DNA from: Zeugodacus cucurbitae
Lineage: Eukaryota; Arthropoda; Insecta; Diptera; Tephritidae
DNA length: 64,000 bases
Assembly: GCF_028554725.1 (NCBI RefSeq)
Contig: NC_071669.1
Span: forward strand, 50,733,501-50,797,500
Direction: 5' to 3'
Part shown: positions 46,810 to 58,732 of the stretch, piece after piece
Position numbering within the stretch: the first letter of the stretch is position 1
Layout: every line of letters starts with the position of its first letter
Translations under genes and position numbers: made by a program
The notes under the pieces: model-generated
What the model saw: only the letters and a program-made list of their open reading frames with translations
Told to the model about the DNA's origin: nothing
Databases searched by the model: none

Positions 46810-49800
46810 AAACTGACCGATACGTTCAAACCAGACTTTCCCAACTATATTCGAAATTGTCTCTTTGGTTTGAAAGAGTGTAAGCTTCTCTTTACTTATT
46901 TTGCACAATTTACAATGAAATAAACCGCTTCATATAATGTAGGCACTCACTGGTTTGATACTGCGCATGTCATAGGGAGGCATTGCCAGAGCTAAATAAA
47001 AATGAAAACTTGAAACTTAAGACATTTGATTTAATTAGATATATATTAACTAAAAATAATTTCCCTTTAAGTGTTATGAGTCGCGAATAATTAAAAGTTT
47101 AAGTACGAAGGCAGAGGTAATGCAATTTTTTAAAGCTCTACCAGTATGAATATACACAGGGTATATGCGAGTATATAAATTATGAATATTATGTGAGTGA
47201 AAGTAAAGAAAGTAAAGTGAAGAGCTGTGAGATATATTAAAGAAGAGTTTAAAACATGCAATGAGGAAGTGACTTACCTCGAAAGACATTAACCGTTACA
47301 CAAAAGTAACCGGTTCATCTAAATTTGGCCTATAGAGTAAGATACTTATATTAATTTTCACTATTTTTTATGAGCTTTTGCACTAAAATTATTTAAATTT
47401 ATATAACTACTACTTTTTATTTTTGGATTTAAATTTTTTTTATTTATTATTTCAACTTTTTTTTTATAATTTTTCCAATTATAATTTAATTTTTAACAAC
47501 AAATATACGTGTATGATTTTTTAATAAATCGAAGCGTATGAACACCAATTTGACCACATTTTTTTCAGTGTATGCATTTAAAAATGGCAGGGAATTCCAT
47601 GGAAGCGCTCACGAAGGCACAAACAAGTCAATGAAAAATTAAAAATATTTTAAAATCGATACTATTTGAAGATGTTGGATTACTTTTGATCTGCATTAAA
47701 TCTTCAATAAACACACTGAATTTATGGCATTTCATCGCAATTTTCTGTAGGAACACACACATATTTTCCCCATTTTCCATTAACTTTACTCAGTTACACG
47801 AGACGCACCCTCACACTAAATATTTTCTGCACAAAAATATCACTTGCAGCCTTGAACTTCAACTTTATTTGACCTTAAAACCGCCTTTTTATCGGCCAAC
47901 CACCTGATACTCCATTTAATTGTCTTCATACACTGCACTGCACTTCACCGAACCACCGCAACTTTCCGTTTTATCAAACGAACGAACGGCCTTTGGATAA
48001 TTGCACAGCTGTTATCTACACTTTCTTTGTTGTTGTTTTTCACTTTTCTTTATGCATATAAATTGCGCTGATGGCGTAATGTAAATTGAGGTTGGTCAGG
48101 GTTTTGCGCATATGCGGCACTGAAGCTAGCGCTAGATGGCGCTGTAAATGCTTGACATATGCTTTATAAGCTTACAATCGTTCCTTGTAGCTTAAAGCTT
48201 GAAAAGATATGGAGGTTATGTGGCCGTTATGTATGCTACGAAATGCGTTATTGGAAGTGGAGGGAATTTTTATACCTTGGTGTATGAGTTTGGAGCTTTA
48301 TTAACCGGTTTTCGGTAGAGTTTGTCGCTGTTACTCTGAGATGTCGAACTCCAAAAAATATGCTCCCAACAATATCAGGAAAACTATTTTTCATATTTAA
48401 TCGGACTTTAGTCAATCTCATATTTGACTTCCAGGAAGTTGAGAATTAAATCTCTAAAATTAACCATATTTCTGGATATTGAAGCATTGAAAATAATCCA
48501 TTTTATCTTTATTCAATCAACAAACCATAATCTTACGAGACCAACCACAATTTGTTTCATAGATTTCCGAGAAGAAACTGGTGATTAATCACGTTGACCC
48601 GTCAATTGCACTCTCACTCTACAATTCGCTTTAGCGCTGTATATCATATACAACAGTTAAAACACTTCACTTCATTTCTCATAGATCTAAAAATAGTCAT
48701 ACATTTATAGAAAAATATTTAATTACCATTTAAATGGCGTAATAATATTTATGTAATGCAAAATTTTGCACTCAAAACAATTCAAGCAGAAAATTGGTAC
48801 GAAAACAAAGCTGACAAGCTGCAAAGAAAGCAAAGTGTGTAAAAGAAACCGGACCACAACTGAATGGGCGGTTCCACATTAGTATGATTGAAACTGCTGT
48901 AACGGGGAGCAGTGGATAATGCAAGATACAAACAACTGTGCAATATAGTTTTCAGTTGAACCGCCAAGCGAATAAGCAAAACACCAAATATGTAGTCGTT
49001 TGCATGTAACCAAATTCCATATACAAATATATCTGGTATGCCTGTGAAAATATAACGGTGCCAAAAAGCAGGCATACAGACAACTGTCTGGCTGTTGGAC
49101 AGGCGCACAGACAGCATAAACAGTAGAATTAGAAAAAATTCGCATAGGTGTGTTAGATGAAATAGTAAGAGGCAACAACGGTCAGATGAGCTTTGAGGCC
49201 CGAATTTTTACAGGACGGAGTGAAATATTTTAATCCACTATACATAGAATTGTAAAGTCAGCCCTAAAGCACAATTGGAAGATACCAACTGATTTCCAAT
49301 AAGCTTACTCAGTATAAATGTTTTTTTTTCAGGGTACTCTCTCGATCTTTCTTACTCGATGCCTCTTACAATTCTTTTCGATTTATAGTCCTTCTTTTCA
49401 AAGTATGTACTTAGATCTAATCTAACTGTAAATCGTATCAGTTAATGAGCGAACAAGGACTGCTTCTTAATGGTGAGATCTCTGAGAATTTGAATCTAAA
49501 GAATTTGGGAATGAAGATCAACGATTAATAAATTAAAATGAAGCGATTTAAACTCTGAACTTAAGACCTATTTAATTCAATGTTATCACTAGTAACTAGT
49601 AAGAACCGAACAACAATTATCTCTTCTATCAAAACGTGTTTCTTGGGGTTAAAAGGTTAACTACATACATAATACTTTTAATGAGAGTGAGAACGGTTTT
49701 CTTATTAAAGTATTCAACGATAGCTATATTGGACCTGAGCTGGCCTTGTATACAGGGATCTTAGAAAGTTCTTAGACTATATAATAAATCTCTATACCTT

Positions 49801-51220
49801 CCTTTACATCCAATCTTTTATAAAGAAACAAGTATGATATAATTCCTTGGAGTAGGAAAGTAGACTTCACTTGGGTTTAGATGGATTCTGTAAAGGAGTT
49901 GATATTGTAGGTTAATGGTTATTCATAACCAAATAAGAAGACACATTTGTTACATATTATAGAGGAGACACTCGAGAATTAAATGATGTCTGCCTGAGCG
50001 CCTTATGGCTTGATTATATATGTACATATGTATGTAGAGGCCCGAACAAATTTGGAGTTGGGTTCAGTTGAGAGTGGTCGTTATAGGAGACTACCGATTC
50101 GAGTCGGTTTGTCCTAACTTGTACATATGAGAATAGAAGACTTGAAAAGAATCGGGAATGCCGAGCTTTTACTTCAAACAAGTAACATTTTTACCTCCAA
50201 AAATACATTTCTAACTATGTACATCAACCTCCATGTACGCTGATCCGCCACTGTACAAAAAATGTATTTATGAACATAATAAGTAATACCTGTAATGGTT
50301 ACTGATGATAAACCAAAGAAATAAACAGAGACAAATGAGAAATGCGCAGCAAAACAAACGAAAAATTACACAAAATAAACGATGGTAAATGTGTTGTAAA
50401 CAAACAACTTTGAAAATATTTTCACATTTCACATTTATGATGACTGGGTGCCACGATCACCGCGGCAGTGTGTTTGTATTTACATATTTATAATATGGCA
50501 GACAGACATAGGAGAGTGCGTTATCTGCATACAAAGGTAAATTTGCGCGCAGAGATTTATTTCACTATATGTAAATATGTCTGTCTGTATGTAAGTCGGT
50601 GCGTAAGTATGCGGTTAAGTAAAATGTGGAAAGTTGGCAGAATCTCTTGGTTGCACCAACAAACAAAACAGTGCGTCACAAATGTCAGCTGTGTAAGTCA
50701 TAATTTGACTTTGTTGTTATATGGATTTGTGGTGATTGTTGTTTCGCTTTTACAAGTTTTATTATAAATAAACTTGTGTAAATATATGTATGTATGCATC
50801 ATTTGTGTTTACCGCTATTACCATGATTTGCTTACTTTGAATCACCGTTATACACATAGCCTTCGTACGCGATACAGTTATTACGTTGATTTTTTTTAAC
50901 AACACAAAATGAAAAAGTAAGAAATTTAAAACAAAAACGTAACCAAAACAAAAATTGTATTGCCAAAAAGGGTTCAAATGCCTTGCGATAGGGAGAAAGG
51001 TTTGAAAATAAGTGATAAATTGAAACGATTTTGTTTTATTTAAAAGAAGTTATATACAATCTCATTTGCTGGATATATTGTAGTAATGAATTTATTTGAT
51101 TAAACTTTAATTACTCATTTCAGAATTATGTCTAGTAGAAAGCTTTTTAACCATATTTAGTTTCATGGTTCTATTGTAAAATTTCACTAAATTTATGATA
51201 TTATTTGAAATAATCAAAAC
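46810..51220. other. 4.4 kb without a recognised gene
   Basis: AT-rich. Frames at 48782-49178 and 50468-50977 show no family. Bases 47900-48010 and 48060-48150 are slightly CG-richer. A weak donor (ACAAAG|GTAAATTTG) lies at about 50537. Probably intergenic or intronic. Confidence 0.4.
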
Positions 51221-51227
51221 AGGTGAT

Positions 51228-52020
51228 CAGTGGCGAACGCAGGAAAAAAATTTGGGGGGGTTTTAGGTAAAAAGACAATGTTTCATTATTTTATTCACAA
51301 ATTGAAGTCTAATCTTCTTTTATTTTGGGTCATAACATTTAAAATCTCTTCCTCCGTACGTCTATATCTCTATGGATATTCAAGAGAGCCATTCCGTTCA
51401 GGCGTGCTTCTCCAGTTTTATTTCTTAAATATGTTTTAAGCCTGCGAAGTGAGGAAAACGAGCGTTCACTTGAAGCGACAGATGTAGGAATTGTTGCTCC
51501 AATCTTTAAAAAACGATGCACTGTTTTGAAAATTTTTGCATCGCAACAATTCAACGCGTCTAAAAAAGTTTTGGATCTCTTTGTTTGATTTAACCAGTTC
51601 CTGAAAATATATTCAAAACTTTAGTTAGAAAATATAATCTGAAGAAAAGATTTTTAACCTTTTCCACATTCTAAATTCAGCAACGAAATCATCGGGATCT
51701 TCTACATCAGCGGACAATTGCTTTTCTAAAACACGAACAGTCTCCTGCATCTCAATAACATCAAGATTTATGTATTTATTTGGCAAAATGTTTTCAATTT
51801 TTCAAAGCAGCTCTCGATGTTTTAAAAATCGTTCATTGATTTGGACCAAAAAATTATCTAAAAACGGTATATAAATTGATCTGCGGTAATATTCTTCCGG
51901 TTCGCCTTCATAATTGTCGCGATTAGTTTGCCGTTTCGCCAAACGCGGAATTTTGATTTCTAAATCTAATTCTGCGGCTATTGTTTTAACTGATTCAAAA
52001 ATAGTTTAAACGATTGTTCA
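51228..52020 (-). mobile_element. hAT element remnant, ZMYM1-like transposase C-terminal half
   Basis: The minus strand reads FESVKTIAAELDL then EIKIPRLAKRQTNRDNYEGE, EEYYRRSIYIPFLDNFLVQI, NERFLKHRELL, VIEMQETVRVLEKQLSADVE and DPDDFVAEFRMWK. After a 58-nt intron (51658-51601) it continues RNWLNQTKRSKTFLDALNCC, KTVHRFLKIGATIPTSVASS and ERSFSSLRRLKTYLRNKTGE, ending in a MALLNIHRDID helix (stop near 51339). The last part is the hAT C-terminal dimerisation domain, and the family is the ZMYM1-like group. Only one in-frame stop (after RELL) breaks the readable part; upstream of FESV the frame decays. The downstream end CAGTGGCGAACGCAGG at 51228, followed by a G run, is a typical hAT terminus. The opposite terminus was not found. 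Confidence 0.88.
51601..51658 (-). other. 58-nt spliceosomal intron inside hAT transposase
   Basis: On the minus strand the sequence between MWK and NWLNQ is GTTAAAAATC...ATATTTTCAG. Removing it joins TGGAAAAG to GAACTGG and restores the transposase reading frame (W-K-R-N-W). The length matches the common short introns of flies. The donor (AAAAG|GTTAAA) is weaker than the acceptor. Confidence 0.75.
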
Positions 52021-52767
52021 ATTTTGAAAAACAAATAATAAGTAAAGTTGTGTATCTAATTCAGACCAGTTTTTTCTGGTTGTTTTTATTAAAAATATAG
52101 ACATTTTAGTTAAGACACTCAAGTATTTTTTTGCAAATAGCTTAAATTTATTTCACAACAGTTTGCTCATGGAACGAAAACTGAAAGTCATAATAAATGA
52201 GTTTTTATTTTTCCGGTATTATGATTAACAATAAACTGTAAAAAAAAATAATAGAAACCTTATTGGTGACTTTTCAGTTCAGAACTAATTTTCAAAAGAA
52301 GTTCATTTTCGACTCACAATTCCCCTTAAATCTAAAAAAATTCAGTTCAGCAGCCACAGAGTTATAAGGGTTTGGTTTTTGGGGTGGGTTTTTTAATTGG
52401 CCTACATTCCCACAACTTTTTAATACTATCCAGATACAATAGGTTTGTTTTTAGTTTAACATTCTCATAGTTTAAAAAAATTAAATTCTATCAGCAGAAA
52501 AGTATCAAAATAGGCCGTTTGTGAACAAAAAAGTATCAAATCACAAAATTTAAAAAAAAGTATCAAAAAAGATACAAATGTATCAAAACGGCAACGCTGT
52601 TAGTGACTAATGTATTCATTTATTTCACATATTTATACATCGTCGGCAGAAAGATTGCTTTGAAAACAACAAATTACAATTTTTCAAATGACTATGTAGA
52701 ATTAAATTCTATTATTTAAAAATTCAATTACTTTGGGGGGTTTTAATAAAATTATAAAATATATTAA
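52021..52767. other. no gene; AAGTATCAAA short repeats
   Basis: AT-rich. Between 52498 and 52590 the word AAGTATCAAA or a variant recurs at short spacing (AAAAGTATCAAAATAGG, AAAAAGTATCAAATCAC, AAAAAAGTATCAAAAAAG, AAATGTATCAAAACGG), followed by GGCAACGCTG. No coding signal. Confidence 0.4.
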
Positions 52768-53486
52768 GGGGGTCATCCCATGTGATGGGTTCAAAAATTA
52801 TTATTATTATAATATTTTTTTCATAAATAGCTTTCTAAAATGTCTAGAATACGGTGGTAAAGTGATGTTTAGAAATTCGAAGTCGTTTTAAAGATACAAA
52901 ATTTGTAAGAAGAAGCTGTCCGAAGAGCTCAGTAGGCAGCTGGAAACTTTGAAGCGTTTTTCTTAAAACTGTGTTTTTCAAACTTGCCTCCGTCGTATCT
53001 CCAAAATGGCTTGACCAAATGACTTGAAATTTGTTAGATGCACTAAGCATATGTAAACGCATGGAATTAATAATTGCTGATTAAAAATTCTAAAAACCTC
53101 AATTTTTGTATAGCAAAAAACTAAAAAAACGCAAAATTCGTAATTTTTTAAATATCTACCAAAAGTCAAATTTTTGGTATATTCACTTGATCATAGTGCG
53201 TTTCCTGCATTTAAGCTTACAGATTTAAACGTCCATATTTTTTTGTTTCCGATAAGCCAATCAGCCCGAATCATGGAGGAAGTGCGAGTCCATTTTTTTC
53301 GAGACGGGGTGTTCAGAAAGTTGTAATTCATATTCTACATAATATTTTTAGCTTAAAATTTATATTTATACTGTCGATATATTTGTTAATAAATTATAAT
53401 AAACTTAAAGCTCTATCTATTTACTGGTCGTAGAAAAAAATTCTAAAAAACCACTAAAAAACAGTCAGACACATGAGATGACCCCC
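52768..53486. mobile_element. TTAA-flanked non-autonomous element 1, 719 bp
   Basis: The element begins GGGGGTCATCCCATGTG (52768) and ends CACATGAGATGACCCCC (53486), an inverted repeat of 17 bp with one mismatch. TTAA lies immediately outside at 52764-52767 and 53487-53490. TTAA duplication is the signature of piggyBac-type integration, although the GGGGG terminus is not that of classical piggyBac. No transposase is encoded. The interior holds GAAGCGTTTTTCTTAAAACT and TGCCTCCGTCGTATCTCC, whose order parallels element 2 at 57699. Confidence 0.85.
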
Positions 53487-53489
53487 TTA

Positions 53490-54320
53490 AAAGATTTAAA
53501 ATTGCTGAACAACCAAACAAAATATTAAAAAGAAAATTTAAAAAGAAATAAAATATTCAATATAAAAATGAAGAAACAAAATAAATTTGTGAAATTTAAA
53601 AATTGGCAGAATTATATCCATTAAAAGTGTTAAAGTTCCATATTTCAAAAATAATGCTCAAAGTATTAAAAATAAATTGCTTTAAAAATATATTTTAGTA
53701 TTATATAATAGAAAAACTTACCACAGCACTGAAAAAAAGCAAAAAATATGTATATGTAAGAAATTTTTATTGAATACTATTTTACAATTTAATATCCAAG
53801 CAAAGTGAAGAAATACATCACCTTCGATGGCAACCCCCTATCTTTATAATAAGGTCCAATTTTTGAAAACCACATGTCTACAAAAACATCCTTTATATTA
53901 CAATATCATAAAATTATATGCATTATATTTCCTCTACATGTCTAAAAAAACTTATATTCATACTTAATATCAACAAAATATAAATATTTTCATATAGTTT
54001 TTAGTTACGCTCAAGCCCACGATATTTTTTTATATGTAATTTTTTTTATTTTTATCATTTAATTGATTTGTCTAGTAAAAATATTGCAAACAATAACTTT
54101 AATGTAAAATCTAGGTATATCGACATAGGAATTTTGTATGAATTTAAATAAGGGTTTAATATTTTAGTTATGGACTGCTTTTAATATATACATAGGTATA
54201 CAGCATGAATAGTTAATGTGCCTAAAAACTTAGCCTACATACTATCATATATCACTATCGAAACTCTTACATCACTACTTCCCTTACCTTACATTGTTTC
54301 ACCTCACTAGCGCACATCCA
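53490..54320. other. no gene recognised
   Basis: Very AT-rich, probably old transposon or intron sequence. GATGGCAACCCCCTATC near 53827 is another instance of the recurring GGCAACCC phrase. Confidence 0.4.
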
Positions 54321-54853
54321 TTACATTACATCACTAACACACACACTTCCTACATCACTGATATTAAACCGTTCACTTTCTCACACGATTGTCGCTGCCC
54401 ACACATAGCAGGCATTTGCATGCACTTTTCTCATAACTTTTACAACTTTTCACTTATTAAACACTTAGCTTGGACACAAAAGCCACTCAGACATAATATT
54501 TCACTAAATTTATTGCAAAATAACTGTTTTAAACAATTTAAATTAATATTTTACGAGGATCACTTAAGTTTTCTGCACAACACGACGGAACTCAAACGAC
54601 GAACTGAAGTGACGAATTGGTGTGGGCGATGAACCGAAAGGGGCAATTGGCAAATTAACTGCTAATTAGATGCAAATGGCGGAAGTGGACAGTCTTTTTG
54701 TTGTGGCGATTAATATGCAAAAAGGGGCGATCAGGTGATGATGCATGTGGAGTGTATTTATTGACAGTTATAAATCTTAGTTGAAGTAATAGGAATGCTG
54801 ATAGTGGTACATGGAGGGGATACGTGCAACAGTGTGAATTCTATTTATGCAGT
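54321..54853 (-). repeat. left arm of large inverted repeat
   Basis: This arm is the reverse complement of 56100-56640 with scattered single changes and small indels. Shared landmarks include AACGACGGAACTCAAAC-type, ACTTAAGTTTTCTGCACAAC, AAAGGGGCAATTGGCAAATT and GCTAATTAGATGCAAATGGC. On the minus strand it carries the initiator-like TTCAGTTCG and the same leader-like sequence as the right arm, but the splice donor of the right arm is not conserved here (AAATGCCTGC in its place). Short frames in the two arms are similar only because the DNA is. Confidence 0.92.
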
Positions 54854-56099
54854 AAGAGAGATTGATTGTATGCATTTATAAAGCAGAAAGAATATGTACT
54901 TGGTAAAAGTTGTCAGTGTATTTGACAAACTATTTTTTGGTAGCCAGGCACATTAGAATATACATAGTTATATATATTATGTAGCGATTTGTACGTGTGC
55001 AATCGGTAGCCTTATGTTACCTAAAGGTAAAATTTTTTATGATTTTTTTTTTAATTTTTAATTGAGAATTCAACCAAGGACTAGCCTAAAATAAAGTATA
55101 AAGGTAAATATATTATATTTAAATAAGAAAATTATTACTTCAGCATAGAAGAAATATAAAATTTTGCAAATATTTTTCTCCCTCACAATAAAACGTGCCG
55201 TTGTTCCTCAGTCAGCAAATTTGATGTGCGGTTGTTTGATTACAGTTATAGATACATATAAACAAAGATAGCAGCACACCCACCACACGACAAACTACCG
55301 CGAGTGGCACACGCAATGCGGCACGCACGAATTGCGCTTCAATGACTCCACTAGAAACGTCGCAACGTCCACCCCGGCTGGCTGAATGACTCGCTGTCTG
55401 CTGCCTGCCTTCATGTTCGCCCGCACGCAAGCCACTTGGTTCATACTTTCATACCTTCGTACATAGCCGAAGTAAACAATGAAACTTCTCTACACCACAT
55501 AGTAGGCCTTTAGCATCGTCTGCCGTGGCGTTTAGTTGTTGCCATTGGATTTGACCTAAATTTAGCGCAGACAGGAAGAAGATAAGTGTGTGTCTACTGT
55601 GCGCCCAACAGCAAATAAACCATTGTCGAGAGTGTGAGGAAAACTGTCGTAAAGTTGGCAAATTAAATGGTTTATTCATATAAAGAATTTATGTAATGTT
55701 ATTTTTAATTGCTTTATTGATTACATGGATTATAGGAAGGTATCGTAAGCAGTCAGTGGCAATGAGTTATCAGAAAATAATATTTCCTAATTATGGCAAC
55801 CGTTTAAAATTTATTAATTTTTTTTATAGTTTAGTAGTTGTTAAAACAACAAATAATATATACAACAACAACAATGACTTCCGTCGGTGAATCACAAATA
55901 GCACCCCTTTTCACAACATCACCCACACCAACTTCGCTTTCAGTGTGCTCTTCGTCTTGATTTATCAATTATCAATCAAAGCAATAAATCCAAATTCGTA
56001 TGTTTGTGCCATAGAAAAAATTCAATTCTAAATACATTCATTCCACTAATTCCATATTCCCATGATATTGAAAAAACGAAAATCAAAGAAAACTTTCGA
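54854..56099. other. spacer between inverted-repeat arms
   Basis: About 1.25 kb of single-copy DNA. Bases 55190-55460 are CG-richer (GCGAGTGGCACACGCAATGC, ACGTCGCAACGTCCACCCCG) and regulatory-like; the rest is AT-rich. The frames at 55212-55430 and 55449-55679 have no domain. Confidence 0.45.
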
Positions 56100-56640
56100 A
56101 CTGCATTAATACAATTCACACTGTTGCACGCATCCACTCCATGTACCACTATCAGCATTCCCATTACTTCCACTAAGATTTATAACTGTCAATAAATACT
56201 CTCCACTCGCATCATCACCTGATCGCCCCTTTTTTGCATATTAATCGCCACAACAAAAAGACCGTCCACTTCCGCCATTTGCATCTAATTAGCAGTTAAT
56301 TTGCCAATTGCCCCTTTCGGTTCATCGCCCACACGAATTCGTCACTTCAGTTCGTGGTTTGAGTTCCGTCGTGTTGTGCAGAAAACTTAAGTGATCCTCG
56401 TAAAATATTAAATTAAATTGTTTAAAACAGTTATTTTGCAATAAATTTAGTGAAATATTATGTCTGAGTGGCTTTTGTGTCCAAGCTAAATGTTTAATAA
56501 GTGAAAAGTTGAAAAAGTTGTGTGAAAAATGCAAAAATGCAAGTAAGTGCTTGCTCTGTGTGGGCAGCGGCAATCGTGTGAGAAAGCCAATGGCTTAAAT
56601 ATCAGTGATGTAGGAAGTGTGTGCGCTAGTGATGTAAAGC
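56100..56640 (+). repeat. right arm of large inverted repeat
   Basis: Partner of 54321-54853. The inner limit is at ACTGCATTAAT (56100) and the outer limit near GCGCTAGTGATGTAAAG (56640). It holds an outward-facing promoter/first-exon-like segment, listed separately. Confidence 0.92.
56349..56542 (+). promoter_or_regulatory. candidate transcription start and first exon in right arm
   Basis: A perfect initiator TCAGTT lies at 56347-56352 (putative +1 at 56349). About 190 bases later comes a strong splice donor, ATGCAA|GTAAGTGC, with GTAAGT at 56543-56548. An ATG shortly before it would give only M-Q-K-C-K before the junction, so the exon may be mostly untranslated. There is no TATA box about 30 bases upstream. 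The left arm keeps the initiator but not the donor. Confidence 0.4.
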
Positions 56641-56649
56641 AGTGGAAGT

Positions 56650-57690
56650 TCTGTAAAAGTAATGTAAAGCTACATACATACATATGTATGTAAGGTGCTG
56701 GAAGAAAGTTAGATAGTGTTGTTAGTTTTCATAGTCTGTTAATTTAGTAAAGCGTTTATAAAAATCATATTTTTGAAAATGTTATAGCAAGGGTTTAATC
56801 AAATGATGTTAATATGGTAAAATTTCTAATCATATACATATGTATGAACATTATAAAAGGAGAACATTGGAACACATAGTGCATTTTTTCGGGTTCAATA
56901 ATAAGGTGAGTTTTATTCCGCTTTTTTTTAATTTTAATAATATGAATTTAAAAAAAAAATTTGGTATGTTTACTTTCACATTAATTATTTTCAATAAAAT
57001 GTTATAAAGTAACATAAAATATTTAATTTTTACATAAATTTATATATTTTTTTATAAATTTTATTTTTTATTACAATAATATACAATAAATATATAATAT
57101 TTAAAAGAAGAGCACACAAATTAATAAAATGAAATTTGATAAATTATCATCGTGTAATTGTAATATCTACAAATTAATTAATTACTAATAAAAATTTAAC
57201 TAATTTATATATTAACTGTACTAAAGTTTGAACTATTTTATGGTTTTTCCAAAGTAATTTATGTGAAAACATAATTTTAATTTATTTGGCAGTTAACTAT
57301 TTTTCGAAACAGGTTTTTTTTTTTAAATAATTTTTAATTTTTTCAAAAAATATTTAAAATTAATAAAACGTAAGCTCCATAAAATATATCAAATCGAGTC
57401 GGCAAAAATATTTTAGTTGAATAGGAGATTCATGACTGATAAGGTGAGGGCAAATACGCCAAACATCTTTATCAGTTATAATAGTTTTATAGCGACTTTG
57501 ATTTTAGAAAACTAGTTCAACACTATTTAAAAATTACATAACAAAGAACTAAAAAAATTAATATATTTTTAAAAATTATGTAAACAATTTTACTTGCCTA
57601 ATTAAAAATTGCAATTTAAGGTGCTAAAAATATTAAATCGATATATTTTGTTATCAAATATGTAATAAAATCGGATTCAAATATACTATG
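56650..57690. other. no gene recognised
   Basis: Very AT-rich after the inverted repeat, with poly-T and poly-A runs. Probably intron or intergenic. Confidence 0.4.
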
Positions 57691-57698
57691 TATGTTAA

Positions 57699-58423
57699 GG
57701 CAGTAGCCTGCTTTAGAAGCCGAAAAAGAGCGTTTTTTAGCAATTTTATTTGAAAGGGAAGGAAATAATTGCGGTAAACGGAATTTTAAGACGATAGTGT
57801 ACTATATTTAAGGCTTAAAAACAATATTTATTATTAAAACTTATTGAAATTTTTTCGAAGTTGTAAGTATTTTTCTGGAGCACCTGAGTCTGCACTTATA
57901 AATCGGTGCCGGTGATGGAGGTCGTGCGATGCAGTCGAACCACATTTTTTTTTCAATTTTTATAGTTTATTTTCTTTATGAACTAAAAAAATACCGAAGA
58001 AGTTACAAAATTCCAAATTTTTTCGAAGTTTGAAAAAAATTAACTTTTTTAAGAAAAAAAAAATTGACTTTAAGTTGCAAAACAAGTAGTTTAAATAATA
58101 CTTTTGTCCAACTTTAGTTAAAATAGAAGATAATTTAATACTGAAGCTAGATCACTTTGGTTTTTTTCGATCGGACATATATTCTTTTTGCTATCGCCGG
58201 CACCGTTTTCTAACACTTTTGTGAAAACTCGAGAAAACACGCTTTAAAGTCTGCCTGAGCATTCGCACCTGCTCGACGCTAGGCCACTAAAACTGCTCTA
58301 GCTTCGAAAATATGTCGAATTGGCCTCTGGAATTTTAAAGACATATTCTTGGATAGTTTTGGAAGAGATTTAAAACAAAACAAAAAAATCGATTTTTTGA
58401 AGCCTATAAAGCAGACTACTGCC
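57699..58423. mobile_element. TTAA-flanked non-autonomous element 2, 725 bp
   Basis: Starts GGCAGTAGCCTGCTTTA (57699) and ends TAAAGCAGACTACTGCC (58423), a 17-bp inverted repeat with one mismatch. TTAA lies on both sides (57695-57698 and 58424-58427). The interior has no open transposase frame. Read on the minus strand it shows GGCTTCAAAAAATCG, TTTAAAGCGTGTTTTCTCGA and GGTGCCGGCGATAGCAAA in the same order as the comparable words in element 1. Primary sequence is otherwise diverged. Confidence 0.85.
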
Positions 58424-58427
58424 TTAA

Positions 58428-58730
58428 AGAAAGACATAAGAAAAATAATCCATTAAGACAACATTATCATTTATTTTATAGCTAATAGGTTATGAAATGC
58501 TCATTAACACTCTGTTTTTGAAATGAATATTGTTTTTTTTTATTATTAAATAGCTTACACTTAAGAAATTTGAAAGGAATTAAACTCTCTACTCTCTAAA
58601 CACTCAATGTTTTTCTAACCAGATTTTCCAATTACGAGATTACGAAAATTTGATGGCAAATGTTTTTCGAGTCCTGTTAAAAATAATGTTTTTCTGTGTA
58701 ATTGAACAATATTCATAGACCCTATTATAA
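58428..58730. other. no gene recognised
   Basis: A 300-base AT-rich gap between two transposons, with nothing identifiable. Confidence 0.5.
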
Positions 58731-58732
58731 TA

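Noticed and set aside
52735..52755. TTTGGGGGGTTTTAATAAA as the second end of the hAT element
   Set aside because: It resembles the inner part of the 51228 terminus but is in the same orientation and lacks the CAGTGGCG end, so it is not an inverted terminus.
54294..56573. Similar proteins encoded in both arms of the inverted repeat as a conserved gene pair
   Set aside because: The similarity is the DNA duplication itself; neither frame has a good start or a domain, and changes do not favour synonymous sites as far as I can see by eye.
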